A stretch of 29,753 nt of DNA from Pseudomonadota bacterium (GTDB lineage Bacteria > Pseudomonadota > Alphaproteobacteria > Ferrovibrionales > Ferrovibrionaceae), in assembly GCA_023434425.1 (NCBI GenBank), contig JAEYSS010000183.1:1-29753 (forward strand). Direction: 5' to 3'. How positions within the stretch are numbered: position 1 is the stretch's first letter; each line of letters opens with the position of its first letter. Both the position numbers and the translations under genes were made by a program. The notes below the pieces were generated by a model. That model did no database searches. It was not told where the DNA came from and was given only the letters and a program-made list of their open reading frames with translations. Shown here piece by piece: positions 6,672-14,954 of this stretch.

Positions 6672-7322
6672 TTACTGAACCGGGCCGCCGAGTGCGGCCA
6701 GCAGTTCGGCGGCACGGCCACGCAAACCGGTCGGCACCAGCGGGTCGTCGGCCAGCGCGGTGAGCTGGCGGCGCGCCTCTTCCGTATTGCCGGCCTTGAG
6801 TTCGGCGACCGCATTCAGTTCGCGCGCATTGGCGGCCCAGGGGCTGTCGCTGGCAATGCCGGCCAGACGCTGCTTCACCTGGTCGGGCGCCAGCTGACCC
6901 AGGCCATGGAAGACGGCGAGATAGCGGGCGAGGTCGCGGAAACGCGGCGCCGTGGCGCTGTCGCCGGCAATGGCGTCGTAGGCGGCAACCGCACCGGCGA
7001 TGTCCTTGGCCTCGACCAGATTGGCGGCCTGCTGGAAACGTGCGAGCAGCGCATAGCCGTCGGCGTCGCTCTTCGAGAGATCCGCAAAGGCGGTGGCAGC
7101 CTCGCCCGGCTTGCCGGCCTGGGCCAGATTGAGTGCGCTGGAGAAGCGGGCACCGGCGGCAGCGGTCTTCTCGGCCTGCCAGCCTTTCCACAATTCATGT
7201 CCGGCAACGCCGGCCAGGACCAGGACCACCAGGCCGATGATGAAGGGGCTCCAGCGTTTCCAGAGCTTTTCCGCCTTTTCCCGGCGGACTTCCTCGTCGA
7301 CTTCCTCAATGAAATTGGCCAC
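6672..7322 (-). CDS. YfgM-like tetratricopeptide membrane protein
   Basis: A 216-residue protein with a short cytosolic N-terminus rich in charge (FIEEVDEEVRREKAEKLWKR), one membrane helix (about 27-44, PFIIGLVVLVLAGVAGHEL) and a periplasmic domain made of TPR-like helical hairpins (the YfgM/Tetratricopeptide_9 type). In Escherichia coli YfgM associates with the SecYEG translocon and periplasmic chaperones; the same role here is inferred from domain and gene order. The start is a GTG at 7322 with GGAG eight bases upstream. First gene of the operon with bamB and der; a candidate promoter lies at 7387-7415. Confidence 0.88.
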   Translation of the reverse strand: MANFIEEVDEEVRREKAEKLWKRWSPFIIGLVVLVLAGVAGHELWKGWQAEKTAAAGARFSSALNLAQAGKPGEAATAFADLSKSDADGYALLARFQQAANLVEAKDIAGAVAAYDAIAGDSATAPRFRDLARYLAVFHGLGQLAPDQVKQRLAGIASDSPWAANARELNAVAELKAGNTEEARRQLTALADDPLVPTGLRGRAAELLAALGGPVQ

Positions 7323-7386
7323 GCCCTACTCCGCAGACACGAATCGCCTCACACGGTTCGCACGCCACGAACCGAAAACGGCGCGT

Positions 7387-7415
7387 ACCTTACCCGGATC
7401 GCCCGGCGATAGCAA
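7387..7415 (-). promoter_or_regulatory. Candidate promoter for yfgM-bamB-der
   Basis: On the minus strand TTGCTA (7410-7415) and TAAGGT (7387-7392) are 17 bases apart, each matching sigma-70 consensus at four of six positions. The predicted start of transcription near 7380 leaves a leader of about 55 bases before the GTG at 7322. Confidence 0.35.
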
Positions 7416-7563
7416 AGCCCGGAAGACTCCCAATTTTTATGATAACCAATTGATAACACTTAGACTCTTGGCAAGCTTCACAAAATCGAATAGTCTCTGC
7501 CCGCATTCGCCACCGAGGGCTGCGGCCCGGTTCGCCCTAAGGCGTCGCAGAGGGGGAAGTTCG

Positions 7564-8226
7564 ATGCGTCGATTTTGGATTGCGGCGATCACGATTGTGA
7601 TCTGTGCCAGTGCTGCCGGAGTCGCGTCCGCTCAGTCAAAAAAATCCGCCAAGCCCACCGCCCTGATCCCCTTCGAGATCGAGCGTGCCAAGGAGCGTGG
7701 CGAGCGCGGTACCCACAGCATGATCCGCCTGAACGACGACGTGGCCCGCATGTCGGCCACGCGCATCATCGAGATGCCGGTCGTTGACGGCCGCATGGGC
7801 GATCACGCCCGCCTCGACAATCTGGAACTGTTCTTCCCCTATGGCAGCGTCGTGCTGGCCACGGCTGAATTCCACAAATATCGCCCGGCGCTGCTCGCCG
7901 CCAGCGACAACACGGTGCCCGAGTTTAATCCCGATCCGCAGTATGACCGGGTGAAGACCTTCGACAGCCAGCTTGGCCGCGCCTGTGCCGTCGAACAGCA
8001 TACCGACGGCCGCCGCACCGAGATGCGCATCAGCCCCGACCGCGTGATGTCGGTGGTGCATGTGACGCCGGCGAAATATGCCGGCCCGGCCTCGCAGGAT
8101 CATCCGTCCTACAAGGTGATCAGCGGCCTGGAAATGCGCTTCCTGTCCTTCAAGGAACCGGAAGCCGAGCGGCTCTATCGCCAGTGCCAGCGCCCGAGCG
8201 GCCACAAGGTGTCGTCGGCGAAATAA
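7564..8226 (+). CDS. Secreted protein of unknown function, 220 aa
   Basis: A 220-residue protein with a clear Sec signal peptide: MRRFW, a hydrophobic core, and a likely cleavage after SAAGVASAQ near residue 25. The mature part is polar with no membrane helix. It contains the segments IPFEIERAKERGERGTHSMI, RLDNLELFFPYGSVVLATAE, RACAVEQHTDGR and a single additional cysteine near the C-terminus (YRQCQRPSG), so the two cysteines of the mature protein could form a disulfide. I do not recognise the family. The start at 7564 is fixed by AGGGGGAAG just upstream and by the signal peptide; the frame stays open further 5' without meaning. The intergenic stretch 7323-7563 also holds two direct GATAAC copies (7441 and 7452). 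The small membrane-protein gene follows 21 bases downstream. Confidence 0.8.
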   Translation: MRRFWIAAITIVICASAAGVASAQSKKSAKPTALIPFEIERAKERGERGTHSMIRLNDDVARMSATRIIEMPVVDGRMGDHARLDNLELFFPYGSVVLATAEFHKYRPALLAASDNTVPEFNPDPQYDRVKTFDSQLGRACAVEQHTDGRRTEMRISPDRVMSVVHVTPAKYAGPASQDHPSYKVISGLEMRFLSFKEPEAERLYRQCQRPSGHKVSSAK

Positions 8227-8247
8227 GCGCAGACCGCGCGCAGTTCC

Positions 8248-8415
8248 ATGACTGGTTCGGATTGGTTACAGCTGGCCGCCCTCCTGATGGCGGCATTGCT
8301 GATTCTGCCGGCCGCCCTGCGCCTGCCGTGGAAGAACACACGGATCCTGGCCTTTGCCGCGATCTGGCTGGCGATCTTCGCCGTGGTTGCCCTGCTCTGG
8401 CGCCTGCTGAATTAA
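8248..8415 (+). CDS. Small two-helix membrane protein, 55 aa
   Basis: An ATG at 8248 opens a 55-codon frame ending in TAA at 8413-8415. The product starts MTGSDWLQLAA and has two hydrophobic helices, one of leucine and alanine up to about residue 30 and one with FAAIWLAIFAVVALLW, joined by a short basic loop LPWKNTR. This looks like the membrane anchor found at the N-terminus of alphaproteobacterial retropepsin-like (clan AA) membrane proteases, but no protease domain follows before the next gene. It may be a stand-alone small protein or a remnant of such a gene. No good ribosome site is visible; translation could be coupled to the secreted-protein gene 21 bases upstream. Confidence 0.6.
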   Translation: MTGSDWLQLAALLMAALLILPAALRLPWKNTRILAFAAIWLAIFAVVALLWRLLN

Positions 8416-8541
8416 TCAGCGCCTCTCTCACGCAGTTTTTATCAGTCACTTGCATGATGCAGCCGCTATCCTGCGCCGTCTCGCGCGCGACGTCAGTCGT
8501 TTGCGCCGTCGGCCCATAACAATGCAACCGGAGAAAACCCG

Positions 8542-9399
8542 ATGAATGCCGATCTGCTCAGTCTCATGCCGAAGGTGGACTTCTCCCGCCGCGGCTTCAT
8601 GGCCACCAGCCTGATCACCGGCTTTACCGTCGCGGCCGGTCCGGTGATGGGTCAGACCGCGATCAAGACCGACGACACCGGCCTGACCGCCGGCGAGGTC
8701 AACATTCCCGTGCCGGGCGGCACCATGAAAGCCTATCGCGCCCAGCCGGCCGGCGCCGGGCCCTTCCCGACCATTCTGGTGGTGCAGGAAATCTTCGGCG
8801 TGCATGAGTATATCAAGGATACCTGCCGCCGCTTTGCCAAGCAGGGCTTCCAGGCGATCGCCGGCGATCTCTATGCGCGTCAGGGCGACATGAGCAAGGT
8901 GACCGACATGCAGGGCGCCATCGCGGTGGCCGGCAAGGTGCCGGATGCGCAGGTGATGGCAGATCTGGACGCCACCGCCGCCTGGGCGGCGAAGAATGGC
9001 GGCAACCCGAACAAGCTGGGCATCACCGGCTTCTGCTGGGGCGGTCGCATCACCTGGCTCTACGCGGCGCATAACCCCAAGGTGAAGGCCGGCGTCGCCT
9101 GGTATGGCCGCCTGGTCGGCAACGCCACCGAACTGACGCCGAAACATCCGGTCGATATCGCCAAGGATCTGAAGGCACCGGTGCTGGGTCTTTACGGCGG
9201 CGCCGATCAGGGCATTCCGAACGACACCGTCGACCGCATGCGGGCGGCGCTGGATGCCAACAAGAAGCACAATGTTTTCTACGTCTATCCCGACACGCCG
9301 CACGCCTTCCATGCCGACTACCGTCCGAGCTACCGCAAGGAGCAGGCGGAGGACGGCTTCGGCAAGGCCGTGGCCTTCTTCAAACTCCATATGGGGTGA
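8542..9399 (+). CDS. Tat-exported dienelactone hydrolase family protein
   Basis: A 285-residue alpha/beta hydrolase of the dienelactone hydrolase family, which cleaves lactone or ester bonds. The N-terminus carries a twin-arginine signal (SRRGFMA at 15-21, followed by a hydrophobic stretch ending near VMGQTA), so export in folded form to the periplasm is likely. The catalytic triad can be read: Cys165 in GFCWGG, Asp222 in GGADQGIP and His254 in DTPHAFH; Glu83 in VQEIFG matches the activating glutamate of the family. CCGGAG precedes the start at 8542. The gene ends 58 bases before a strong terminator. The natural substrate is unknown; Tat-bearing homologues are common and usually annotated only at family level. 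Confidence 0.92.
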   Translation: MNADLLSLMPKVDFSRRGFMATSLITGFTVAAGPVMGQTAIKTDDTGLTAGEVNIPVPGGTMKAYRAQPAGAGPFPTILVVQEIFGVHEYIKDTCRRFAKQGFQAIAGDLYARQGDMSKVTDMQGAIAVAGKVPDAQVMADLDATAAWAAKNGGNPNKLGITGFCWGGRITWLYAAHNPKVKAGVAWYGRLVGNATELTPKHPVDIAKDLKAPVLGLYGGADQGIPNDTVDRMRAALDANKKHNVFYVYPDTPHAFHADYRPSYRKEQAEDGFGKAVAFFKLHMG

Positions 9400-9457
9400 C
9401 ACGCGGAGTTTCCCGCCTGCGGGACAGAGTCGCGGTGCGGATACTGCTGCTACGACA

Positions 9458-9490
9458 GAAAAGGCCCGCTGAGATGCGGGCCTTTTTTTT
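9458..9490. terminator. Intrinsic terminator, probably bidirectional
   Basis: AAGGCCCGC (9461-9469), loop TGAGAT, GCGGGCCTT (9476-9484), followed by a run of T up to 9490. A short A run precedes the hairpin, so it can also end the convergent PAS_5 gene on the minus strand. Confidence 0.9.
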
Positions 9491-9500
9491 GCGACGCTGG

Positions 9501-9947
9501 CTACTCCGGCCGCGGGCTGCGAAAAATGCCGCCCATGATCATGCCGACCTTATCCGGGGCATCGCGCAGCGCCAGCGGCAGCAGCAGGCGTTCATGCATG
9601 AACATCCGGCCGTCGATCACCTCGTCGAACTGCTGTCGCTGCGGCATGCCGGTGGCGACCACATCGAGATAAGCCTGCTGCACACGGGTCGCCAACGCAG
9701 GCGGTGACAGTTCATCGACATGCCGGCCCGTCATTTCCGCCCCGTAATCCTGAGTCAGGCGGGAGCCCCAGAGGCGATAGCGAAACCGCGGGCGGTCGCC
9801 GGGCACAATCTCGGCCAGCAGCACGTTGCCAAGAGCGAAGCGCAGTTCCAGCGGATCGACGGCATCGCGGAACGGCAGCCTGCGCCCCTCGCGTTTACCA
9901 TCCCAATAGTCCAGAAGCTGCTGCAGCGGCGCGTGCCTGAATTCCAA
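9501..9947 (-). CDS. PAS_5 domain protein
   Basis: A 148-residue protein made up almost wholly of a PAS_5 (PF07310-type) domain, a sensory PAS variant frequent as a single-domain protein in alphaproteobacteria. Typical segments are LLDYWDGKREGRRLPFRDAV near the N-terminus, RFRYRLWGSRLTQDYGAEMTG in the middle (the classic core of this family), and a C-terminal strand LLLPLAL-MIMGGIF. The start is a TTG at 9947, chosen because GGGAGGAAGG lies just upstream and no ATG or GTG fits. Ligand and partner are unknown. It converges on the hydrolase gene across the terminator. Confidence 0.83.
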   Translation of the reverse strand: MEFRHAPLQQLLDYWDGKREGRRLPFRDAVDPLELRFALGNVLLAEIVPGDRPRFRYRLWGSRLTQDYGAEMTGRHVDELSPPALATRVQQAYLDVVATGMPQRQQFDEVIDGRMFMHERLLLPLALRDAPDKVGMIMGGIFRSPRPE

Positions 9948-10034
9948 CGCCTTCCTCCCCGACTTCTGGTTGAGTATGCCGGGCAGGTTCCAACGCAGGC
10001 AACCGGAAACACGATTGCCTTGCGGCGGATGCAG

Positions 10035-10064
10035 AAAAAAGCCGCCGGGATGCCGGCGGCTTTT
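10035..10064 (-). terminator. Intrinsic terminator of the HU gene
   Basis: An 8-bp GC stem GCCGCCGG/CCGGCGGC (10041-10048 and 10053-10060) with a GATG tetraloop. It is extended by A-T pairs and followed on the minus strand by six T (10035-10040). It lies 33 bases downstream of the HU stop codon. Confidence 0.9.
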
Positions 10065-10097
10065 AATATCACATTACGATTTGTGCTTAGCCGATTC

Positions 10098-10367
10098 TCA
10101 CAGGCGCGATTTCAGCTGCGTCGAAGCCTTGAAGCGCACCGACTTCGAGGCAGCGATCTTGATCGCTTCGCCGGTCTGCGGATTGCGACCCTTGCGCGCA
10201 GCGCGTTTCGACACCTTGAAGGTTCCGAAGCCGACGATGGTGAAACTGCCTTCCTTCTTCAGCGCCTTGGCCATCGCCTCGAAAACCGCGTCGACCGCTT
10301 CGCCCGAGGCAGCCTTGGTGGCGCCGGTGGTTTCGCGCACAATGTCGATCAGATCAGCTTTGTTCAT
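10098..10367 (-). CDS. Nucleoid protein HU
   Basis: An 89-residue HU/IHF-family histone-like protein that binds and bends DNA as a dimer. It begins MNKADLIDIV and carries the family signature GFGTFKVSKRAARKGRNPQTG (about 46-66), including the proline at the tip of the DNA-binding arm. It ends with AIKIAASKSVRFKASTQLK. The length and lack of IHF-specific features favour HU (hupB-like) over IHF. GGAGGGAAGA precedes the start and a strong terminator follows. Monocistronic by appearance. Confidence 0.95.
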   Translation of the reverse strand: MNKADLIDIVRETTGATKAASGEAVDAVFEAMAKALKKEGSFTIVGFGTFKVSKRAARKGRNPQTGEAIKIAASKSVRFKASTQLKSRL

Positions 10368-10605
10368 TCTTCCCTCCGGTTTCTGCGAATCGTCCCGCCA
10401 TACAGAATCGGACGATCCGCAGCGGGTGAAAGCAGTTACTCATATCGTCGCCGGCAAACAAGCCGCGGTGACTGAACAAGAAGGCTTGATTTACGCGACG
10501 AATCACGATTGCAGCGAGTCGCCATGGTTGACCGAGATCAACGCTGCGCGAACGGGCTTCGCATAGCGTCCAGACACTGCTCGACACGACAACACGGAGC
10601 CGTTC

Positions 10606-10722
10606 ATGTCTTCCCTGCCGCTCGCACAAATGCTGTTCCTGGCCGCGACCGTCGCCGCCTTCATCCTGCTGGGCGCCACACTCGCCTTCTGCCGCGCCGT
10701 GTCGAAAGATCTGCCGAAGTAA
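10606..10722 (+). CDS. Possible 38-residue membrane peptide
   Basis: An ATG at 10606, preceded by GGAG at 10596-10599, opens 38 codons ending in TAA at 10720-10722. The product is one hydrophobic helix (MLFLAATVAAFILLGATLAF) with a basic, charged tail CRAVSKDLPK, a common shape for single-span small proteins. No family is recognised. It lies between the divergent HU gene and the convergent hutH gene, with no partner. Confidence 0.5.
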   Translation: MSSLPLAQMLFLAATVAAFILLGATLAFCRAVSKDLPK

Positions 10723-10740
10723 CCCGCCGCCGAAACGCTC

Positions 10741-12267
10741 TCAGTACAGCAAGGCAGCGGGCAGCAGGCGACGCAGTTCGCCCGACTGAACCAGCGCCTT
10801 GGCCGCCGCGAGATCGGGCGCGAGATAGCGATCCTGCGCCATGAACGGCACCTGCGCACGCAACAGCGCCTGCGCGGCCAGCAGTTTTCCGGATGTCGCC
10901 AGCGGCGCACGCAGATCGACGCCCTGGGCCGCGCACAGCCATTCGACTGCAATGATGCCTGCCGCATTCTCGGCCATCGCCAGCAGGCGATAGCCCGCAT
11001 GGGCGGCCATCGAGACATGATCTTCCTGGTTGGCTGAGGTCGGGATCGTATCGATGCTGGCCGGATGCGCGCGCTGCTTGTTCTCGGACGCCAGTGCCGC
11101 CGCGGTCACCTGCGCGATCATGAAGCCTGAATTGATGCCGGGGTCCGGCGCGAGAAAGGCCGGCAGTCCGCTCAGCACCGGATCGACCAGCAGCGAGATG
11201 CGGCGCTCGGCGATATTGCCGGTTTCGGCCAGCGCGATGGCGATCATGTCGGCGGCGAAAGCCACCGGTTCGGCATGGAAGTTGCCACCGGACAGGATAT
11301 CGCCTTCGCCAAAAACCAAAGGATTGTCGGACACGCCGTTCGCCTCTATCTGCAGCGTCGTGGCGGCGTTGCGCAGCAGGTCCAGCACCGCACCCATCAC
11401 CTGGGGCTGGCAGCGCAGGCAGTATGGATCCTGCACCCGCTCGTCGCCCTGGCGGTGCGAGGCGCGGATCGCCGAACCCTCCAGCAGATGCAGCAGCAGA
11501 TCGGCGACTGCGATCTGGCCCGGCTGGCCGCGTGCGGCATGAATACGCGCGTCGAAGGGCGTATCGCTGCCGGCGGCGGCATCGGTGCTGAGTGCGCCGC
11601 AGACCAGAGCGGCGGCCACGACATCCTCTGTCGCAAACACCCCGGCCAGTGCCAGCGCCGTGGAAACCTGCGTGCCGTTGAGCAGCGCCAGGCCTTCCTT
11701 CGCACCGAGGGTGAGAGCCGCAAGACCGGCCCGCTGCAGGCCTTCAGCGGCATCCAGTTCGACACCGTCGACGCGCACCCTGCCCTCGCCGAGCAGCGGC
11801 AGCACCAGATGCGCCAGCGGCGCAAGGTCGCCCGAGGCGCCGACCGACCCTTGAGCCGGAATGCAGGGCAGCACATCGGCATTCAGCAGCGCCTGCAGCG
11901 CCGCAATCGTCTCCCACCGCACGCCGGACAGACCCTGCGCGAGGCTGTTGATCTTGAGCAGCAGGATCAGCCGCACCACGGCATCGGGCAGCAGCGGTCC
12001 GGTGCCGACGGCGTGGCTCAGCACGAGCCGGCGCTGCAGTTCGGCGACCTGCTCGGGCGGAATACGCACCCTGGCGAGTTTGCCGAAGCCGGTATTGATA
12101 CCGTAGACCGGCGCATCGCCGGCCGCAGCAGAGGCAACGAGCGCTGCCGATTTATCCACAGCCGGGCGCACAGTTGCCGCATCGAGCGCCACTTCCATCC
12201 GGCCGCCCCGATACAGCGCAGCGATCTGCGGCAAGGTCAGCCTTCCGGGCAGCAATCGGTAGGACAT
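10741..12267 (-). CDS. hutH: Histidine ammonia-lyase
   Basis: HutH removes ammonia from L-histidine to give urocanate, the first step of histidine breakdown, using an MIO cofactor formed from an Ala-Ser-Gly triplet. The 508-residue product has that triplet at 144-146 in [14 protein letters not shown], the active-site tyrosine at 55 in YGINTGFG and the histidine at 85 in [10 protein letters not shown]. These are each two residues later than in the well-studied Pseudomonas putida enzyme. The C-terminal [15 protein letters not shown] is typical of histidases. Histidine, rather than tyrosine or phenylalanine, is therefore the likely substrate. The start at 12267 is supported by AGGAGG seven bases upstream. 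No hutU, hutI, hutG or hutC lies in the window; instead it is divergent from an ABC importer. Confidence 0.92.
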   Translation of the reverse strand: MSYRLLPGRLTLPQIAALYRGGRMEVALDAATVRPAVDKSAALVASAAAGDAPVYGINTGFGKLARVRIPPEQVAELQRRLVLSHAVGTGPLLPDAVVRLILLLKINSLAQGLSGVRWETIAALQALLNADVLPCIPAQGSVGASGDLAPLAHLVLPLLGEGRVRVDGVELDAAEGLQRAGLAALTLGAKEGLALLNGTQVSTALALAGVFATEDVVAAALVCGALSTDAAAGSDTPFDARIHAARGQPGQIAVADLLLHLLEGSAIRASHRQGDERVQDPYCLRCQPQVMGAVLDLLRNAATTLQIEANGVSDNPLVFGEGDILSGGNFHAEPVAFAADMIAIALAETGNIAERRISLLVDPVLSGLPAFLAPDPGINSGFMIAQVTAAALASENKQRAHPASIDTIPTSANQEDHVSMAAHAGYRLLAMAENAAGIIAVEWLCAAQGVDLRAPLATSGKLLAAQALLRAQVPFMAQDRYLAPDLAAAKALVQSGELRRLLPAALLY

Positions 12268-12318
12268 GGCATGCCTCCTCGCGCGTCTGGCCCTGACAGG
12301 GTAAGGCCGGCGCGCCAA

Positions 12319-12332
12319 CTTGTCTATACATG
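12319..12332. promoter_or_regulatory. Possible HutC/GntR-type operator
   Basis: CTTGTCTATACATG is an imperfect palindrome (five of seven pairs) resembling the CTTGTATATACAAG-type sites bound by HutC repressors. It lies about 50 bases upstream of hutH in the shared upstream region. Similarity is by eye, and no hutC gene is present nearby, so this is tentative. Confidence 0.3.
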
Positions 12333-12342
12333 CATAAATGAC

Positions 12343-12371
12343 TTGCCGGCTTTCCCGGCAGGGTCTTAGAT
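12343..12371 (+). promoter_or_regulatory. Candidate promoter for the ABC importer operon
   Basis: TTGCCG (12343-12348) and TTAGAT (12366-12371) are 17 bases apart. Both match sigma-70 consensus only partly. The predicted leader to the ATG at 12433 is about 55 bases. Confidence 0.3.
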
Positions 12372-12432
12372 TGTGCAATTGCGAATGGCCATGGCGGCTG
12401 TTCGCGCAGACCTAGAGCGGGGGTTTTAGGAG

Positions 12433-13377
12433 ATGACGAAGACTTGGATTGCGGGCGTTGCTGCGGCAGCCGCCCTTTTCGCGGCGCCGGCCATGGCGCA
12501 GGACAAGATCGTGCTCGGCATGAGCGGCTGGACCGGCTTTGCGCCGCTGTCGCTGGCCGCCGAAGCCGGCCTGTTCAAGAAACATGGCGTCGATGTCGAG
12601 ATCAAGTTCATCCCGCAGAAGGAACGCCACCTGACGGTCGCCGCCGGCGCGACGCAGGCTGTCGCCACCACGGTCGACACCTTCGTCGCCTGGACCGCTG
12701 CCGGCGTGCCGCTGACCCAGGTGCTGCTGCTCGACAAGTCGAAGGGCGGCGACGGCCTTGCGGTGCGCAGCAACTTCAACAAGATCACCGATCTGAAGGG
12801 CAAGACCATCGCCGTGGACGGCGCCGGCACCACGCCGCATTTCACCCTGATGGTGTTCATGAAGCGCAACGGCATGGGCGTGAAGGACGTGCAGTATGCG
12901 ACGCTTGGCCCGGGTCCGGCCGCGCAGGCGTTCGTGGCCGGCCAGTATGATGCCGCGCTGACCTATGAGCCGTATCTGTCGCAGGTTCGCAATGCGCCGA
13001 ATTCGGGCAAGATCCTGCTCACCACGCTGGATTATCCCTGCGTGGTCGACATGGTCGCCTTCCAGCCCGACTTCATCAAGAAGAACCCGAAGGTCGTGCA
13101 GGGCGTGGTCAACGGCTTCTTCGACGCGCTGGAGATGATCAAGACGCAGCCCGACAAGTCGCATGAAATCATGGGCGCCAAGGTGAAGCAGACCGGTCCG
13201 GATTTCGCCAAGTCGGCCTCGTATATCGCCTGGCAGGACAAGGCCGCCAACCAGGCCTATTTCAAGGGCGAACTGCAGGCTTTCATGAAGGAAGCCGCCG
13301 ACATCCAGCTTGAAGCCGGCGTGATCAAGAAGATCCCCGATCTCAAACCCATGGTCGACGACAGCTACATCAAGTGA
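12433..13377 (+). CDS. ABC importer substrate-binding protein, NitT/TauT (SsuA/TauA) type
   Basis: A 314-residue periplasmic binding protein with a Sec signal peptide (KTWIAGVAAAAALFAAPAMA, cleavage after about residue 23). The mature fold is NMT1/SsuA-like: it opens KIVLGMSGWTGFAPLSLAAE, has KGKTIAVDGAGTTPHFTL in the first lobe and AAQAFVAGQYDAALTYEPYL, the family's typical hinge segment. Relatives bind taurine, sulfonates, nitrate, bicarbonate or pyrimidine precursors; the ligand here cannot be told. The divergent hutH makes an imidazole compound a guess worth testing. AGGAG directly abuts the start codon, unusually close for a ribosome site. Permease and ATPase genes follow at once. Confidence 0.88.
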   Translation: MTKTWIAGVAAAAALFAAPAMAQDKIVLGMSGWTGFAPLSLAAEAGLFKKHGVDVEIKFIPQKERHLTVAAGATQAVATTVDTFVAWTAAGVPLTQVLLLDKSKGGDGLAVRSNFNKITDLKGKTIAVDGAGTTPHFTLMVFMKRNGMGVKDVQYATLGPGPAAQAFVAGQYDAALTYEPYLSQVRNAPNSGKILLTTLDYPCVVDMVAFQPDFIKKNPKVVQGVVNGFFDALEMIKTQPDKSHEIMGAKVKQTGPDFAKSASYIAWQDKAANQAYFKGELQAFMKEAADIQLEAGVIKKIPDLKPMVDDSYIK

Positions 13378-13387
13378 GTCTGCTTTA

Positions 13388-14167
13388 GTGTTCGATCCGC
13401 TTAAGCCTGTTTCCCCGGGGCGGCGTACCGCCCTGGGGATTCTCTTCTTTGTGCTGTTCTTCGCGGCCTGGGGGATCATCACCTTCGGCGGCATTGTGCC
13501 GCCGCTGTTCCTGGCCGATCCGCTGAAGGCGCTCCGCGCCGGCATCTCGCTGTTCGCGGAGCACGGCTTCATCGTCGATGTCAGTCTCACCATCTGGCGC
13601 GTGGTCGGCGGCTTCGTGATCGCCGCGCTGTTCGCCGTGCCGCTCGGCATCCTGATGGGAGCCTTCAAAAGTATCGAGGCTTTCTTCGAGCCTTTCGTGT
13701 CCTTCGCCCGCTATCTGCCCGCTTCCGCCTTCATTCCGCTGCTGATCCTGTGGGCCGGTATCGGTGAAGCGCAGAAGCTGTCGGTCATCATCATCGGCTC
13801 CTTCTTCCAGATCGTGCTGATGGTCGCCGTTACCGTCGGCGGCAGCCGCATAGACCTGGTCGAGGCCTCCAAGACGCTGGGCGCCAAGCGCTCCGGCATC
13901 GTGCTGCGCGTGCTGCTTCCAGGTGCAGCCCCGCAGATTGCAGAAATACTGCGCCTGGTGCTGGGCTGGGCCTGGACCTATGTGATCGTCGCCGAACTGA
14001 TCGGCGCCCAGAGCGGTATCGGTCATATGATCATGGACAGCCAGCGCCTGCTCGATACCGGGCAGATGATTTTCGGCATTTTCGTGATCGGCCTGATCGG
14101 GCTGGTCTCCGACTTCCTGTTCAAGCAGGCCAACGAACGCCTCTACCCCTGGTATTTCATCAAGTGA
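13388..14167 (+). CDS. ABC importer permease, SsuC/TauC type
   Basis: A 259-residue inner-membrane permease of the BPD_transp_1 family with about six helices. The cytoplasmic EAA loop that contacts the ATPase is visible as EASKTLGAKRSGIVLRVLLP (about 158-177), followed by the helix WAWTYVIVAELIGA and GIGHMI, both typical of NitT/TauT permeases. The start is a GTG at 13388, ten bases after the binding-protein stop. Its last codons overlap the ATPase start (GTGA), so the two are translationally coupled. Confidence 0.9.
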   Translation: MFDPLKPVSPGRRTALGILFFVLFFAAWGIITFGGIVPPLFLADPLKALRAGISLFAEHGFIVDVSLTIWRVVGGFVIAALFAVPLGILMGAFKSIEAFFEPFVSFARYLPASAFIPLLILWAGIGEAQKLSVIIIGSFFQIVLMVAVTVGGSRIDLVEASKTLGAKRSGIVLRVLLPGAAPQIAEILRLVLGWAWTYVIVAELIGAQSGIGHMIMDSQRLLDTGQMIFGIFVIGLIGLVSDFLFKQANERLYPWYFIK

Positions 14168-14952
14168 GCAAACTCAGCATCCAGAACGTCAGCCGGGTCT
14201 TCCCGGGCGTGCGCGGCGGCGAACCGACCCGCGCGCTGGAACCGACGACTTTAAGCGTCGAGGACAACGACTTCATCACCATTCTCGGCCCGTCCGGCTG
14301 CGGCAAGAGCACGCTGCTGCGCATCGTCGCGGGACTCGACCAGCCGACCACGGGAAGCGTGCTGCTGGACGGCCAGGCCGTGCGCGAGCCGGGCCCGGAT
14401 CGCGGCATGGTGTTCCAGAGCTACACGCTGTTTCCCTGGCTGACAGTGCGGGAAAACATCTGCTTCGGTCTGCGCGAAAAGAAAGTGCCCGAGAAACAGC
14501 AGACCGAGATCGCGGCGCATTTCATCGACCAGGTTGGCCTGAAGGGTTTCGAGAATCATTTCCCCAAGCAGCTGTCGGGCGGCATGCAGCAGCGCACGGC
14601 TCTGGCACGCGCGCTGGCCAACGATCCGAAGATCATGCTGCTGGACGAGCCCTTCGGCGCGCTCGACAACCAGACCAGCGCCCTGATGCAGGAACTGCTG
14701 CTCGGCATCTGGGAACAGCACAAGAAGACCGTTCTGTTCGTCACCCATGATATCGACGAAGCGATCTTCATGGCCAACCGCGTGCTGGTGATGACGGCGC
14801 GGCCCGGCAAGGTGAAATGCGATATCGCCATCGACCTGCCGCATCCGCGCCATTACACGATGAAGACCTCGCCTGAATTTGCCGCCTTCAAGGCGCGGTT
14901 GACCGAGGAAATCCGCGTCGAGTCGATCCGCGCGGCGCAACTGGAACACTGA
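14164..14952 (+). CDS. ABC importer ATPase, SsuB/TauB type
   Basis: A 262-residue ATPase that powers the importer on the cytoplasmic side. All motifs are intact: Walker A GPSGCGKST at 42-50, Q-loop FQSYTLFPW, signature LSGGMQQR, Walker B IMLLDEPFGALD and switch histidine in FVTHDIDEA. The DEPFGALD and HDIDEA sequences are characteristic of the NitT/TauT class. The start is the GTG at 14164, overlapping the permease stop. A GNAT gene begins two bases after its stop and probably belongs to the same transcript. Confidence 0.93.
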   Translation: MSKLSIQNVSRVFPGVRGGEPTRALEPTTLSVEDNDFITILGPSGCGKSTLLRIVAGLDQPTTGSVLLDGQAVREPGPDRGMVFQSYTLFPWLTVRENICFGLREKKVPEKQQTEIAAHFIDQVGLKGFENHFPKQLSGGMQQRTALARALANDPKIMLLDEPFGALDNQTSALMQELLLGIWEQHKKTVLFVTHDIDEAIFMANRVLVMTARPGKVKCDIAIDLPHPRHYTMKTSPEFAAFKARLTEEIRVESIRAAQLEH

Positions 14953-14954
14953 CC

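Noticed and set aside
10368..10605. A gene between HU and the small peptide
   Set aside because: Frames here are short and show no coding bias; the stretch probably holds promoters, though I could not find a convincing one.
10741..12267. Phenylalanine or tyrosine ammonia-lyase instead of histidase
   Set aside because: The SHAVG segment at 84-88 and the C-terminal [10 protein letters not shown] context fit histidases.
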